Source: Sanderia malayensis
Taxonomy: Eukaryota; Cnidaria; Scyphozoa; Semaeostomeae; Pelagiidae
NCBI GenBank assembly: GCA_013076295.1
Contig: RQOL01000721.1
Coordinates: 132,213 to 196,212, forward strand
Reading direction: 5' to 3'
DNA length: 64,000 nucleotides
The notes beneath the pieces are model-generated. The model saw nothing but the letters and a program-made list of their open reading frames with translations, was not told the origin of the DNA and did no database searches. Below, piece by piece: positions 1 through 11,179 of this stretch. The position numbers and the translations under genes were made by a program. Each line of letters starts with the position of its first letter. Within the stretch, counting starts at the first letter, position 1.

Positions 1-1174
1 CTGATGTTCTCCCGCCATAACAATCTGATATGTACATAATAAATCCATTTGGAGATATTGCTACCAGAAACTTCACAGTATTATGCTTTTTGTAATCAGA
101 CCAGGTTGATGCTTGATTGTCAAGGGACTTTGGCCTTGTTATATATAATTCGGTGCAGTCAATGATGCATCTTGTTTTGGCATTCTTGGCTCGAAATACA
201 GATGGCATGTTAGTGTATATGCTTTCCCTTGGAAGCCACACTATCAAAGCATCGCCAAGAACTTTACTCAAAAGTTTTATCCAAGTGCAGAATATTCCTG
301 AACAGGTCCCCACTGAAATACAAAACCTGTCAGCCAAATCCTCAATGAACAAACCAAGGCGTAAACGCATCAAGACAAGAAGAAGCTGGTCCTTTGCAAT
401 AATTTTTTGTGTTCTCCTCTTTACCAACTTGCTTGAAAGCACTTTCCTAGTCTGTTTATCTCCCCTCCAGAAGTTCATTGACTGAATAAATGGCTTCAGC
501 AGGTTGAATAAAACACCAAATAATGCTACAGTTTGCAATCCAGTAAAAAATTTCATTTTTGCATTGGTATTTACGTTTTTTAAGGAAAATGGCTTCCGAT
601 CTGCTGTAAGTCTCTGAACTTTTACTGCTACTTCCGTAACTTTCTGGCCCAAGCTATCTCTTTCAATTGATAAGGAATCCACTTTCTTAGTGAGGGATTC
701 AATTTCAGTATCTTTCCTTAAACATTCATGGCAAGGCTCTTTTTCAGGAATATTTTCAGGAGAAGGCTCTTTAACATCTGGTTCTCTGTCCTTTCTTTTA
801 ACTGGAGGAAGCGGATGACGATGAAGTTGTCTTCTTGGTCTTTTTGCAGGTTTTTCATAACCAAGATTGAGAACTGGATTTGGATTTTCCAGCGTTGGCC
901 TCTTGTCAACAAAATGGTCAGAACAAACAACATCACTTTTCCCAGGGCACCATGCAGTCTTCTTGGGGGTTTTCCTATTCATGAGCCTTATCCATTCCTG
1001 TCTCTTGTCCGAGTTAAGCAAAACACTTGGGAAAGTGTGCAAGGTGAATGGCTGCTGACAAGGACATTCTGCATGTGTCAAACCATCGTGCATTTGGCAA
1101 ACTTGTTTCTTCCACTTTCTTATTCTATACTGACTGTTCGCGCAGTTCACAACAGCACAGTTCCCATTTACCAT
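1..1174 (-). CDS. THAP-domain DDE transposase (partial, C-terminus missing)
   Basis: The reading frame is open from an ATG at 1172-1174 to the window edge, about 391 codons without a stop. The N-terminus (MVNGNCAVVNCANSQ) matches the homologue at 9266 (MVNGNCAVVNCTNS), which supports this start. A THAP-type C2CH zinc finger covers roughly residues 1-105 and ends with CSDHF. A Lys/Arg-rich linker and a coiled-coil-like segment (DTEIESLTKKVDSLSIERD) follow. A helix-turn-helix region (LLLVLMRLRLGLFIEDLADR) precedes the DDE_Tnp_4-type nuclease, whose first catalytic Asp is in CIIDCTE. The second Asp and the Glu are beyond the edge. It should bind the transposon ends and cut and rejoin DNA. Unlike most coding regions here, the visible part is undamaged, and unlike the copy at 9266 it reads through SDYKKHN into the core. 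It may be functional if the missing part is intact. Confidence 0.85.
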   Translation of the reverse strand, partial: MVNGNCAVVNCANSQYRIRKWKKQVCQMHDGLTHAECPCQQPFTLHTFPSVLLNSDKRQEWIRLMNRKTPKKTAWCPGKSDVVCSDHFVDKRPTLENPNPVLNLGYEKPAKRPRRQLHRHPLPPVKRKDREPDVKEPSPENIPEKEPCHECLRKDTEIESLTKKVDSLSIERDSLGQKVTEVAVKVQRLTADRKPFSLKNVNTNAKMKFFTGLQTVALFGVLFNLLKPFIQSMNFWRGDKQTRKVLSSKLVKRRTQKIIAKDQLLLVLMRLRLGLFIEDLADRFCISVGTCSGIFCTWIKLLSKVLGDALIVWLPRESIYTNMPSVFRAKNAKTRCIIDCTELYITRPKSLDNQASTWSDYKKHNTVKFLVAISPNGFIMYISDCYGGRTS

Positions 1175-1477
1175 CTTGAGTACCCCTGTGCTAGGCCCGA
1201 AACAATCCATCTAATACAGATAACAATATAATTCAGGTTCTGTGGCCTATCAGAGCTGAGTACTTGCTAGAGCTTTTAAAAAAGCTGTTCCTGAGATAAT
1301 AGACCACAGAGCGAAGCTAAAATGCACGTACAAACTGCAAAAGTGGCGGTAAGCAACAGCGTGGGCGAAGCAATCGCGTACCAAAACAAAACAATATGGT
1401 GTCTTCAAAAGTTTTACATCCAAATTCTCGCCCCATGCCCCGCGTGGTATCGAGGCCGCGGTTAGTTGAAAAGGTGT
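1..1477 (-). mobile_element. ISL2EU-like DNA transposon A, one end (runs off window)
   Basis: The outer end is at 1477, where the sequence reads GGTGT followed by AT. The complete related element at 8921-13222 has the same terminus and the same following dinucleotide. About 200 bases inside the end is a subterminal motif, GAGCTTTTAAAAAAGCTGTT, that is also in the terminal repeat of the complete copy. The transposase gene starts 303 bases inside the end and reads off the left edge. Assignment to ISL2EU (THAP transposase plus YqaJ partner, AT target duplications) rests on recollection of that superfamily. The partner gene would lie left of the window. Confidence 0.75.
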
Positions 1478-1689
1478 ATTTTGAGTATACCTCTGCTAAA
1501 GAAATTCACTATTGAAACCCGTTTGGTATTTATATATTTTTATGTAAATTTCCTTGCTCAGGCCTAGGGCTACTTCTAGACGCCATTTTTATCAGGCGTT
1601 GCAATACTTTTGGAACCCCAGTGTATAAATCTAAAAATTTTAAGGTCTTGTCAAATGTCTGTGATCAAGTTTTTGATCCTATTGAAATC

Positions 1690-2085
1690 CTGTACTGTTT
1701 TACCATTGCATGACCTACACCCACCGCCATTGAGCACAATAAGCAACCATTACACAGGAATTTTGTAATTCCTCCCCACAGCTGCAAACTCATCACAAGC
1801 CTTTCACATTTCAATGCCATAACGCACCGATCTGTTTCTAATCATCAAAGTAAAAAAAAAACAAATTTCAAGTCCATAGTATGACAGAAAATCGACTTCA
1901 GATTTGTTGCTTCAGTACGGGAAAAAACGGGGCTCCCACTATGATATCATAGTTGGACTCCACCCAGTCCTAAAAGTGAGACAAGGAAATGGCGAAAATA
2001 ATGAAACATCGACACTTCCCCACGTTATAACTTGTGAACTACGCGTCTGACTTAAAAATAAATTTCAGGTCTGAAGTTGCGTCCC
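1690..2085. repeat. Interspersed repeat copy, inverted relative to 27820-28205
   Basis: Several blocks match the reverse complement of 27820-28205: the stretch around ATGATATCATAGTTG, the GAAACATCGACACTTC block, the AATTTTGTAATTCCTCC block, and an A-rich run in the same relative place. Identity by eye is roughly 70 percent, so the copies are old. No ORF and no clear terminal repeats were seen. It could be a MITE or SINE-like family. The flanking bases 1478-1690 show nothing recognisable. Confidence 0.55.
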
Positions 2086-2119
2086 GAGTTTCATTGAATT
2101 CACAAATAAAAAAAAGCCA

Positions 2120-2629
2120 TGGGGGCACATTAAGAGGACAACAATTGTATTACCTTGCATTTTTTGAAGAATTCATAGAATGAATTGGCCGCAGATTTTT
2201 TCTCTTGTCATCCAAGTCCTCTTAGTTGAGCTTTGAATCGAAATCATTGTCTGTGCTGCAATCAACCAGTCCTTGGTACTGGGTATGCCCATCCTGTTTT
2301 CCAAAAATTTCATCAATAAAAGCATTGTTTTCAGGTGCATGTATACCACGTTTTGTCAATTCTCTTGAGATTTTCTCTTTTATGTGGAGGAAGCATCGTA
2401 GAAACACGGAAAAATGAAAAGTCTTTCTAAAGTCATCGGTCAATGCTTTCTCCCCATCTGTTCCAAAGGCAAGAATACCTTCTAGGTCCCTTTTCTCTGT
2501 GATGATAGCATGCGCAAAGTTGAAGTATGTTTTCCAGTCCTCCCTTTGATGTATCAACACTGGACCAAGGAACACTGGGGACTTGTTTGTCTGTTTACTG
2601 ATGAGCTGAAAATTTTGGTAGGACGTCAC
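2120..2629 (-). pseudogene. MULE-type transposase fragment
   Basis: A 135-codon frame (2629-2222) resembles the catalytic core of Mutator-like transposases: FLGPVLIHQREDW, then GILAFGTDGEKALTDDF (the GTDGE segment holds a catalytic acidic residue) and FLRCFLHIKEKI. After an in-frame TAA at 2222-2224 the frame continues as EDLDDKRKKSAANSFYEFF to about 2120, so the stop is probably a mutation. N- and C-terminal parts are absent. The fragment abuts the hAT-like gene at 2673 on the other strand, so one probably truncated the other. It is not functional. Confidence 0.7.
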
Positions 2630-2672
2630 TGTCAGACTGATTGAGCTCTATTTCTGTTTCGCTTCTGCCGAC

Positions 2673-5495
2673 GTGCCACACACTGATCACTGGAAACAAA
2701 AGAAGGAGGAGGAACTGAAGAAAGCTGCCAGTAAGGTTAAGAAAATAACGTCTCTGTTTGCATTTCAAAAAAATACAAGCAACTGTAGTGAAGAATCTGC
2801 TGCTGAAAAAAGTATAAAAGAACCTGTGACAAATCATTTTGAATTGCAAGAAATACATAGCAGGAATAGAGGGGCTTCAAAGGAGAGCTCCTATGTCTTT
2901 GGAGTCCATGGACATAGAGATTGCAATGAAGACTTGAGTCATGAGAGTGGAGAACTAGAGAAGGGAGATTTCAACAACACTCCTCGGAAATCCAATATCA
3001 TACCCTTCACATTTGCAGAGCCTTTATCAATCAAAACAAATATTGTGACAGTTGAAGGATGGTCTTCAAATGCAAGTGTATGCAATGAGGAATCTGGAGA
3101 GTTCCGTGCAGTTGAAGGTTACTCCTCAAATTCAAATGTATGCAATGAAGAATTTGCAGATTTTCTAATTAGTGCTCATTTTGAAGTACCACCAACTGAA
3201 GATGCAGTCCAAGAAGGCCCCATCCTTACTGTCTGCACTGCTCGCTGCTGCTAAAATGATGCTCCATTCATACCCACAGAAGATGATTTGAAGAAAACTT
3301 CACAAAAGCAGACGATGTCCAGTGGCAAAGATGTAAAGATTCGCAAATGTACATTATCAGTATTTGCAAAATACCCGTGGGCAAGCTACTGTTTAACAAA
3401 GGGTACAATCACATGTTTCTATTGCAGAAAGGCATCATAAATGGGACTTCTAACGTTCAGCTACCACAAGACGGAGAAGGCATTTTTGGACTTTTGCAAC
3501 TGGAAGAAAGGCTTGGAAAAGTTGCAGAAGCATGGATGGTCACATTGTCATTCTGAATCATTTGAGAAAGTGGAGTCCCTTAGAATGCCTCACTTGAATG
3601 TCAGAGCTATTCTTGATAAGGAATATAAATCAGAGCAGGAAATGCACAGAGATATGTTGTTACGCCAACTTAGTAGCATCCAGTATTTAACTCGTCAAGG
3701 CTTGGCCATCCAGGGAGATCATGAAGGAGAAAGTAATCTTTATCAACTATTAAAGACAAGGTCAGAGGATGTTCCAAACCTAAAAAGATGGATAGGTAAA
3801 ATTCAATACACAAGTCCTGATATTGTTAACGAATTGATTGAGATCATGGGTAATGATGTTCTCTGTTCTATCTTTGAAGACATCATAAGTAACTTTGGTT
3901 TATTTAGTTTGATAGCAGATGAATCACGAGACATCAGTAATAAGGAGCAGCTTACATGTATTTTACAGTGGGTCTCGGTTCCTGAGCTTAGCACACATGA
4001 AGACTTTGTAGGAATGCATCACATAAAGGAAACCGATGCTGAAACAGTTACATACTGTTTCAAAGATATTCTCCTTAGGTGCAATCTTTTCCTTGATGAC
4101 TGCAGATGGCAAGCTTACGATGGTGCAGCAACATTGAGTGGCCATTTGAGTGGAGTTGCTGCAAGGATAAAAGATGAGAATCCAGCAGCTCATCGCATTC
4201 ACTGTGCCAACCATAGACTCGATCTAGCACTCAAAGGATGTACCAAGGAAAGTAAAATTGTCTGTGAGACTCTTTCATTTGTCCAAGATCTTGCAGTTTT
4301 CATTCGCAATTCACCTACAAGAATGTCAATCTATGAAGACATTGCCAAAGATGTAAGTTCAGATGGATCAGTAGACAGCTTGCATCTATTGTGCCCAACC
4401 CGGTGGACTGTAAGAACGAAGTCTGTTTCTGCTATTCTCAAAAACTATTCAGCCATTCAAGCAGCCTTGCTCATCATACCCAATGAAACTTCAGCCCGTG
4501 AGGTGTCAGACAAGGCATATGGATTGGTGGGAAATATGGTCAACTTCAAGACCTACTTTGGACTAAGATTTGCCTTGAACTTGTTCAGCGTATGTGAGCA
4601 GCTTGCAAAGACACTGCAAACTAAGGGCATGTTAGCACAAACTGCAATGGTTGGAGTCACTGCACTCAAAGGAAACTTGCAGCAGCAAAGAGAAGATTTT
4701 TCCTTCTTCTACCAGCAAACGACAGCTCAAGCTGCAGAATTCGATTTTGTCGAGGAACCCAAACTTCCAAGAAGGAGACAAGTTCCAAGGCGCCTGCAGA
4801 TTCTCGAGGTTTCACACCACCACCATGAATCTACAGAGGCGTATTATAGAGTAGGTTACTACGAGGCCATTGATGCAGGCATCGCAGAGTTGAATCGGAG
4901 ATTTGATGAGGTTTCATATGCGGCACTACAAAATTTTGAAGAGGTCTTTTTAAATGCTGCCAACGGCCAGCAATTTCAATTTAGCAAGCAAGTGTGTGAA
5001 ACCTACGGCAAGCAAGTAGATTTCGAAGAAGCAGGAGCACAGTTGAAGTTCATTCCGTCTATCATACGACAGTATTGCCCTGGAGTGAAGAAAGTCACTT
5101 TAATGGAAACAATTTTTTCGGCAATGAAAAGTTGCTGAAACAGTCAAGTGTTGTTGTCAAGTGTCATGCAGGTTGCACAGATTTACCTTTTGGCACCAAT
5201 GAGAGCTGCACCCGCAGAACGATCTTTTTCAGTGCAAAGAAGGATCAAGCACTATAGCAGGAACAGAATGACACAGCAGAGGTATAACAATTTATTGATG
5301 CTGAACATTCACAAAGCAAGGACGGATGCAATTGATATCAACAAAATTGCTAGGGACTTTTCTGCTTTCTCAAAAGTCCATTTCCAGCCCAACGAAGCGA
5401 CAGGAAACAGACTTTTTTTTGGAAGTTTTAAGTTGAACATTGACTTGGACAGAAGATTTTTGATTTTACCCCTTTTTGTTGTACTTCAATTTTGA
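2673..5495 (+). pseudogene. hAT-superfamily transposase (TTF zinc finger, DUF4371-like)
   Basis: One frame runs from 2673 to 5495, broken by three in-frame stops: TAA at 3252-3254, TAA at 3438-3440 and TGA at 5136-5138. No frameshift is needed. A charged N-terminal region is followed by a TTF-type zinc finger (KYPWASYCL, ITCFYC, HGWSHCHS). The RNase H-like hAT core has LIADESRDIS, WQAYDGAATLSG, HRIHCANHRLDLA and CPTRWTVR. The C-terminal dimerisation region has IYLLAPMRAAPAERSFS and RYNNLLMLNI. This is the ZMYM/TTF group of hAT proteins common in invertebrates and fish. Within the N-terminal region a motif built on VEGWSSNASVCNEE is duplicated. I could not define terminal repeats or an 8-bp target duplication. 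Confidence 0.85.
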
Positions 5496-6220
5496 TTATA
5501 TTCATTTGGTTATGTTCTGAAGTGAAAACACTCTGCCATTGAAATTTCGCATCATTTTTTGCTGTGTATCACAGTATTAACTCGCAAATCCAACGTATTG
5601 GAAAGTGCCCTCTAGCGGCAAAGTGCCCTTAAAGTGTTGTGCCCCCCCCCCCAAGTTTAAAATGCTTCCTACTTCCCTGACTGATGTGGAAACTAGTGTT
5701 GTCATCAGATACAGCCTTGTCACTGTGGAAACAAAAGCATAGAATAAAAGGTTGTTCACGTTGTTATGTACAATGCAAGATTGACATACTGTTTGCAGTG
5801 AATGAAATATCTGCACTATGTAAGGAAAGAAATATTTGTTCCCTATTATACATGTAATAGCACTTACCTCGTCTTGTTTTTGGTAACTGTAACCAGATAG
5901 GGAGTGCACGTCTGTGCAATCTCCGAATAAGCCAGTCGTTGGAATATCCATTTGTGCAAACCATTGACTGAATTGGCTTTGATTATCAGCTCATTGCCAT
6001 TGCCACCCAAACATTCAAGGATAGGATGTGTCTCGAAGGCATACAATTAAACATCAGGGGCAGCTGCAATTGCAAATATCAAAGTAGCTGCCTGGAAAAT
6101 TGCAAACATAGCCACACCAGATGTCATTGCTGCATTTTTCATTACAGCGATTTCGCTGTTCATTCCCGTTTGAAAATGGTAACTGTGCAGGTTCTCGTTT
6201 TCAACTATTCTCTCTGTAAG

Positions 6221-7260
6221 CTATAATTGGTGTGCCAATAATCTCTTATCTTGGAGAACTTTGACAGCCTCGTACAAATCATACTTTTTTCTGCTATTGC
6301 GAAAGCTATTGAATGCTCTGAGATTTTTGTGAATGGTGTTTTGTATCATTTCACGTAGTTCCACTTCACATTGAAGTACTTTGTCATCGGATGACATTAT
6401 TCTATCCACTATTGCAATAGACAAGAAAGCACAGGCATTGGTACCATCATTGGCAGGTTGTACAGTTGTTGTTAGTTCATGTACGTTATCCAGGCAGGCG
6501 TAAATTATGTCCTCGTCATTTTGTGCCATTGCTGTCGCCTGCGAGACATCTAGCAGTAGAAAGTCTGTAATGGAATCATCTGCAACCATCTTTACCAATT
6601 CAACTATGCTGCATCACTCTGAAATATCATATGCCAGATTGTCATAAATAACTGACGTAGCTTCTGATAATAGCTTGCTTGGTAACTTGTATATTCACCC
6701 GAGCAAGAGGGATATGTTTGTCCTTTCAATAGTTCTAGGAAGAATGAATCATAATCGTGAGACAATTTTGGCTGCATCTTTGTGATGTTTTCTTCAAAAG
6801 GAAACCTCTGGTCTGGGTTTATTGCTATGAAAATAGTCACGAGCAATGCCGATATGTCAATAGCCTTAAGCTCCTCAAGGCTTGCTGATTCTATTTTTAG
6901 TGATGCCTGAATCTCTGGTGCCATGAACGCAGGGCTGCCTCTGTTCAAGAAACTTGTTCGTGTTTCCTACCATAGTTTTTGTTGCACACACCTTAGATCT
7001 AGCCTCACCTAAATCAGCCAGCTTGCATGATATGGGCATTTCCCTTAACATGTCTGCGAAATCAGACATTGAACTCAAGTAATGGAGATTGCTCACAAGA
7101 ATGTTTGCTGGTTTTATATCTCTATGGACACTATTGTGGTCCATAGACATATAAAACAGTGTCATGTATGGTACCCCTTTCATTATATATTTTGCAATTA
7201 TGTTACCTATTCCCTGAAAATGTGGAAACAAATCTCTGCATGCAATAGATGAGGAAGTCC
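6221..7260 (-). pseudogene. Protein kinase-like pseudogene with extra C-terminal domain
   Basis: Three minus-strand segments, joined by frameshifts near 6940 and 6600, make one degraded gene. The first (7231-6950) has the kinase catalytic loop HRDIKPANILV and, in place of DFG, LADLGEA. The second (6948-6604) has the APE-like GSPAFMAPEI. The third (6598-6221) contains NDGTNACAFLSIAIVDRI, which I recall from cnidarian repeat-borne proteins and which resembles a Cys-protease nucleophile context; that reading is weak. The N-lobe (Gly loop, VAIK lysine) is not recognisable upstream of 7260. It is not functional. A host-gene retrocopy or a transposon-captured kinase are both possible. Confidence 0.6.
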
Positions 7261-7479
7261 TTCAGTGAATTCACGCAATGCTCTCTTTCAAATGGAGAAA
7301 ACAAAAATTCGCAATATTCGCAATATTCATAGAAAATTCTTGCTCTTTTGCCTGTGAATTCGGAATATTGGAATCTAAACATTGTTTAATTGATCCTAAA
7401 CGTACTGGCATGGGCTTGCAGTTCCTTGCTTGTGCTTGTGGAACAGCTACGGTGGCACAGTAGCATGACACAGATAGAG

Positions 7480-8160
7480 ACGTTTTTCAGTGAGACCTTA
7501 CTTATTCAGAATCATACAAATATTTTACACACATGCAAACACTATACATTTACGGAGTTCTGACTAGTGTCTGTTGTTACAGGAACACTGAGACAATACA
7601 CAAGCTAAGATATTACAACATACATTGTACATGGCAAGAGTTACCGATAGATTATTGACAGGGAAGCAGAGTATGATTAATAGAAGACAGTCATGCAACA
7701 TATAACTAAAATGAATGAACAGTCACATGCTTTACAGACATGACACTTGACAGTAAAAGAGAGCACGCTATTATAACAACAAACTATTGACCCAAAGGTC
7801 AACCTAATGTTTTTACCAGGCATGGTTGCTTATTGTTATAAAGGGTCATTGTTATTTGCTGGGTGACCCAGGTCATGTTGATTAGTGGATTTCCCAGCTT
7901 CTTACCAGAGACTTTGTAATGGTTGCACTTTTTCTAATTAGGAAATAAAAGCTAATTTTGTTAAGTTAATTTGAGTTGGTCTAGATATAGACAGAGTACA
8001 AATTGCACACAGTTTGATTTAATTAACCTTCTTATAATTATTTTAATGACTCTTATAATGTTTATACATTAGAAGAGTCTTTTAATTTATCTCCATCAGT
8101 TCTGCTCGGCCCAAACAACAAAACACTTATTATAGCTTTCTCTAAAACCAGGAATGAGTA
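7480..8160. other. AT-rich spacer with no recognised gene
   Basis: No ORF with family resemblance, tRNA-like fold or tandem repeat was seen here. The sequence is AT-rich and unique at the level I could read. Confidence 0.5.
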
Positions 8161-8164
8161 ATCA

Positions 8165-8310
8165 CCATTCTTCCCATTCCTACTTTCCTCCCCATTCCTA
8201 TGTTTCCTCCCCTTTCCTCTGTTCCCCCCTTTCCTCCCCTTTCTTCCCCTTTCCTATGTTTTCCTCGGTTTTCCTGCCCTTTCCTATGTTTTCCTCTCCT
8301 TTCCCCTTTT
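8165..8310 (+). repeat. Pyrimidine-rich degenerate tandem repeat
   Basis: About 145 bases on the + strand are almost pure C/T, built from irregular TTTCCTCCCC and TTTCCTATGTT units. It is low complexity, and its ORF is not a gene. Such polypurine/polypyrimidine tracts can form triplex (H-DNA) structures; that is general knowledge, not shown here. Confidence 0.7.
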
Positions 8311-8495
8311 TAGTAATAGCCCTCAGGTTTTCATGCAAACAGAGTTAAAGTCATTACAGTTAAGTCACCTTTAACACTCCTTCCGTTATTGAAAGAAAAT
8401 GTTAACTCTGCTGCGCTGGTGCAACAAACAATGTATATCATAAAAAATATTCTGCTCCATCTCAATTTAGATCAAGCACCTGTCATTACTGCCTA

Positions 8496-8920
8496 TCAGC
8501 CTGTGTATGCATTGCCAAAAAAGTTCAGTGGACGTACCCCAAAATTTACGAAGAAGATCATGTCTTTGTGATGCTTGGAGCACTGCATATTGAAATGGCC
8601 TTTTTGGATGCAATAGGTGATTGGCTGGAAGGTTTCCCTATCTAAGTCTAACAGACTGACTGAATCCATGTAGTAAAGCAAGTTTATGAAATATTCTGGC
8701 ACCCAACGATAGACATCAACCCATAACCGTTCTATACGTTGGTTATGTACAGATAAACCAGTCAGCACGGGATTCAAATTAACACCGTGATGGTCCAGCA
8801 TCCATCTTGCCACAGCAATGTTCTCCGTGCCATGATCAGCTTGTGATTTCCATCTATATGCCTTCAGAAGAAACCGAAGATAACACATTAAAGTATCTAA
8901 AATCTCTAATGTTTTGTAAT
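8496..8920 (-). pseudogene. Integrase-core (rve-like) transposase fragment
   Basis: The frame on the minus strand contains [19 protein letters not shown], in the place of the second catalytic Asp of integrase cores, and [13 protein letters not shown], whose Glu fits the third catalytic residue. It ends near 8496 after PITYC. The N-terminal half is absent. The ISL2EU-like transposon inserted at 8920/8921 inside this frame, and the first codons of the apparent ORF (MVYY) come partly from the invader's terminal repeat. The family is the integrase-like type common in fish and cnidarian genomes (IS3EU or Ginger-like; I cannot separate these). Confidence 0.6.
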
Positions 8921-9182
8921 ACACCAATTCGATATTCGCGGCCTCTGTTTCGCGCGGAGATCTGGGTACTCATTAGGGGTGAAAGATTCTTGCCAACCAT
9001 TTGTTTACAACAGTGATCGTGTGTCTGTCTTGAAGAATTGCTGAAGAATACGAGGAAAGTTTGAGTTTTGTCTGTGTTTTATCTGTCTTTGCGTAGTCTG
9101 ATATCAGGGGAACAGCTTTTTTAAAAGCTCTTGTGAGTACTTTGCTCTGTCAGGCTACGCATACAACCGCATTTGCTTCGTT
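8921..9182 (+). repeat. Left terminal inverted repeat of transposon B
   Basis: It is the reverse complement of 12961-13222 with one visible mismatch. It contains a short internal palindrome AGCTTTTTTAAAAGCT, also present near the end of transposon A, which is a good candidate transposase-binding or promoter element. Similarity stops at ATTTGCTTCGTT, after which the two flanks diverge. Confidence 0.95.
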
Positions 9183-9265
9183 TTGTTATCGTGTGGTTTG
9201 TCTTTTTTGGATACAAATACAGACTGCAGAGAGACATTGATTGGTTGGCCTAACTTCTCATCAGT

Positions 9266-10794
9266 ATGGTCAATGGAAACTGTGCAGTTGTTAATTGCAC
9301 AAACAGTCGTTATCAGCTCAGGCTTTTTGGGGAAAAGATTTGCGAGAAACATGTTGGCATGCGAATGAAAGACTGTTCTTGTTCTCCTCCATTTCGCTTA
9401 TACAGCTTTCCAAGCATAAAGAGAAATTCCGAGAAGCGAAACGAGTGGATAAGACTGATCAATCGAACAACACTGAAACGCACCAGTTGGAGTCCTGGAC
9501 AAAGTGATATGGTTTGTTCATTTCATTTTGTTGATGGTGAGCCAACATATAAAAATCCTAACCCAACGGTGAATCTTGGCTATGAAAAACCTTCCAAACA
9601 ACCAAGGAGGAAGCTTTGTCGACAAGAATTGCCGGTTTCAAAGAAGCCAGTGGTAACTGAAAACCATTCTTCAGTCACATGTGACCACAAGTATTGCTCG
9701 GAAAAGGAGGCCTGCCAAGCTTGTGTTGACAAGAATCAAGTGATATTTTCCATGGCTAATGAAATCACAAAACTTAACCATGAAAAAGAGAAATTAAAAG
9801 ATGATATTGATCAACTTTGTGAGGAAGTTAATCATTTGTGCCAGAAGAAAAACTTCAGAAAGCCCTTTTCTGCACGATCAATAAAATCTGATTCAAAAAT
9901 GAGATTCTACACTGGCATTCAATCTATAGCTGTTTTTGAGGCTCTTTTCTCGTTGATAAAACCTCATGCCCCAAAGCTTGTGTTTTGGAGAGGAAAGAAA
10001 GTGATTTCATCAACTTTTAACAAGAAATATCGAAGTAAAACACATAAGTTACCATACAAAGATCAATTTCTTCTTGTTTTGATGAGAATAAGACTTGGAC
10101 TTCTCAACCAAGACCTTGCTGACCGTTTTCAAATTTCAGAAAGTATCAGTTCTAACATATTTGCCACATGGATACGATTTCTTTCAAAGATTCTTGGCAA
10201 TGCTTTGATTGTCTGGCTTCCTAAAGATGTCATAATGTCAAATCTTCCTCAGTGTTTCAAAGGATGTTACCGAAGTACAAGATGCATTATTGATTGCACA
10301 GAAATATATATTGAGCGACCAAAGTCATTAGATGTCCAAGCTGCAACTTGGTCTGATTACAAAAAACACACACCTTTAAACTTTTAGTAACAATTTCTCC
10401 TGCCGGGTATATCATGCATCTTTCTGATTGTTATGGTGGCAGGTCTACAGATCAGTTTATTTGCCAAAACAGTGGTTTTTATAATCTTTTGGAATATGGA
10501 GATGTTGTGATGGCTGACAGGGGGTTTCAAATTAAGGAAGATTTGCTGCACCATTATTGCAATCTAACTGTTCCACCTGGTGCCCGTGCAAAATCTCAGA
10601 TGACAACAGCTGAATGCAAGAAAACAAAAGAAGTAGCAAATGTCAGGATACATGTAGAAAGGGCAATTAATCGAATGAAAACATTTCGCATATTGAGAAA
10701 TACATTTTCATTGACCATGTTGCCTTTTGCAGATGACATTGTAAGAACATGTGCTGCAATATGTAATATTCAGCCACCTCTTATTGTTGATTAA
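9266..10794 (+). pseudogene. THAP-DDE transposase with one frameshift
   Basis: The first frame (9266-10387, 373 codons) has the THAP zinc finger (GNCAVVNC ... CSFHF), a basic linker, a coiled coil (residues about 165-195), an HTH region and the first catalytic motif CIIDCTE. It ends just after SDYKKH. The rest (SDCYGGRS, MADRGF with the second Asp, and VRIHVERAINRMKTF with the catalytic Glu) continues in another frame to the TAA at 10792-10794. Comparison with the copy at 1-1174, which reads through this spot, puts a one-base deletion at about 10373-10380 (ACACACACC run). The start is chosen because both copies share it. Everything else looks intact, so the frameshift may be very recent or a sequencing error in a CA repeat. 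Confidence 0.88.
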
Positions 10795-10799
10795 TACTT

Positions 10800-11175
10800 A
10801 TTTAGTGTTATTTATGTCAGAAAAAGAAGTACTTCTTTTTTATAAGATTAGCATACTGCACATACAGTATGTATCTGGTATATCTATATGGTACTGGGTG
10901 TTCCAGAATGCTGCAGATTCAATTTGATCCTGAAGTAAAAATATCTTTCAAATCAAACTCAAAATTTGTTTCATAGTTTTCCTAATAATTAACTTAAAAA
11001 TAAATATATGCCATGTTTGAAAGATACTGTTCTGACTGCAGGATCAAAACAAATTTGGAGCAAGAGTTACTGATGTGCAAAGAATTTTAATAGCAGGGCA
11101 TAAAAATATATGGTTTACAACAGGCATATAATGGTTTCCAAGAAAAAATGTTATTTCTTACAATACAACCCTTTA
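10800..11175. other. Spacer between convergent genes of transposon B
   Basis: AT-rich sequence between the two stop codons, which presumably carries both polyadenylation regions. No clear additional feature was seen. Confidence 0.5.
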
Positions 11176-11179
11176 CTCT

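Noticed and set aside
728..1231. Plus-strand 167-codon ORF
   Set aside because: It is antisense to the THAP transposase, whose minus-strand frame is conserved with the copy at 9266.
5640..5652. Run of C (12 bases) as a possible regulatory or telomeric tract
   Set aside because: Isolated homopolymer with no repeat context; probably slippage.
8154..8348. Ser/Pro/Phe-rich ORF
   Set aside because: Translation of a pyrimidine-rich degenerate repeat; the same character appears in every frame.
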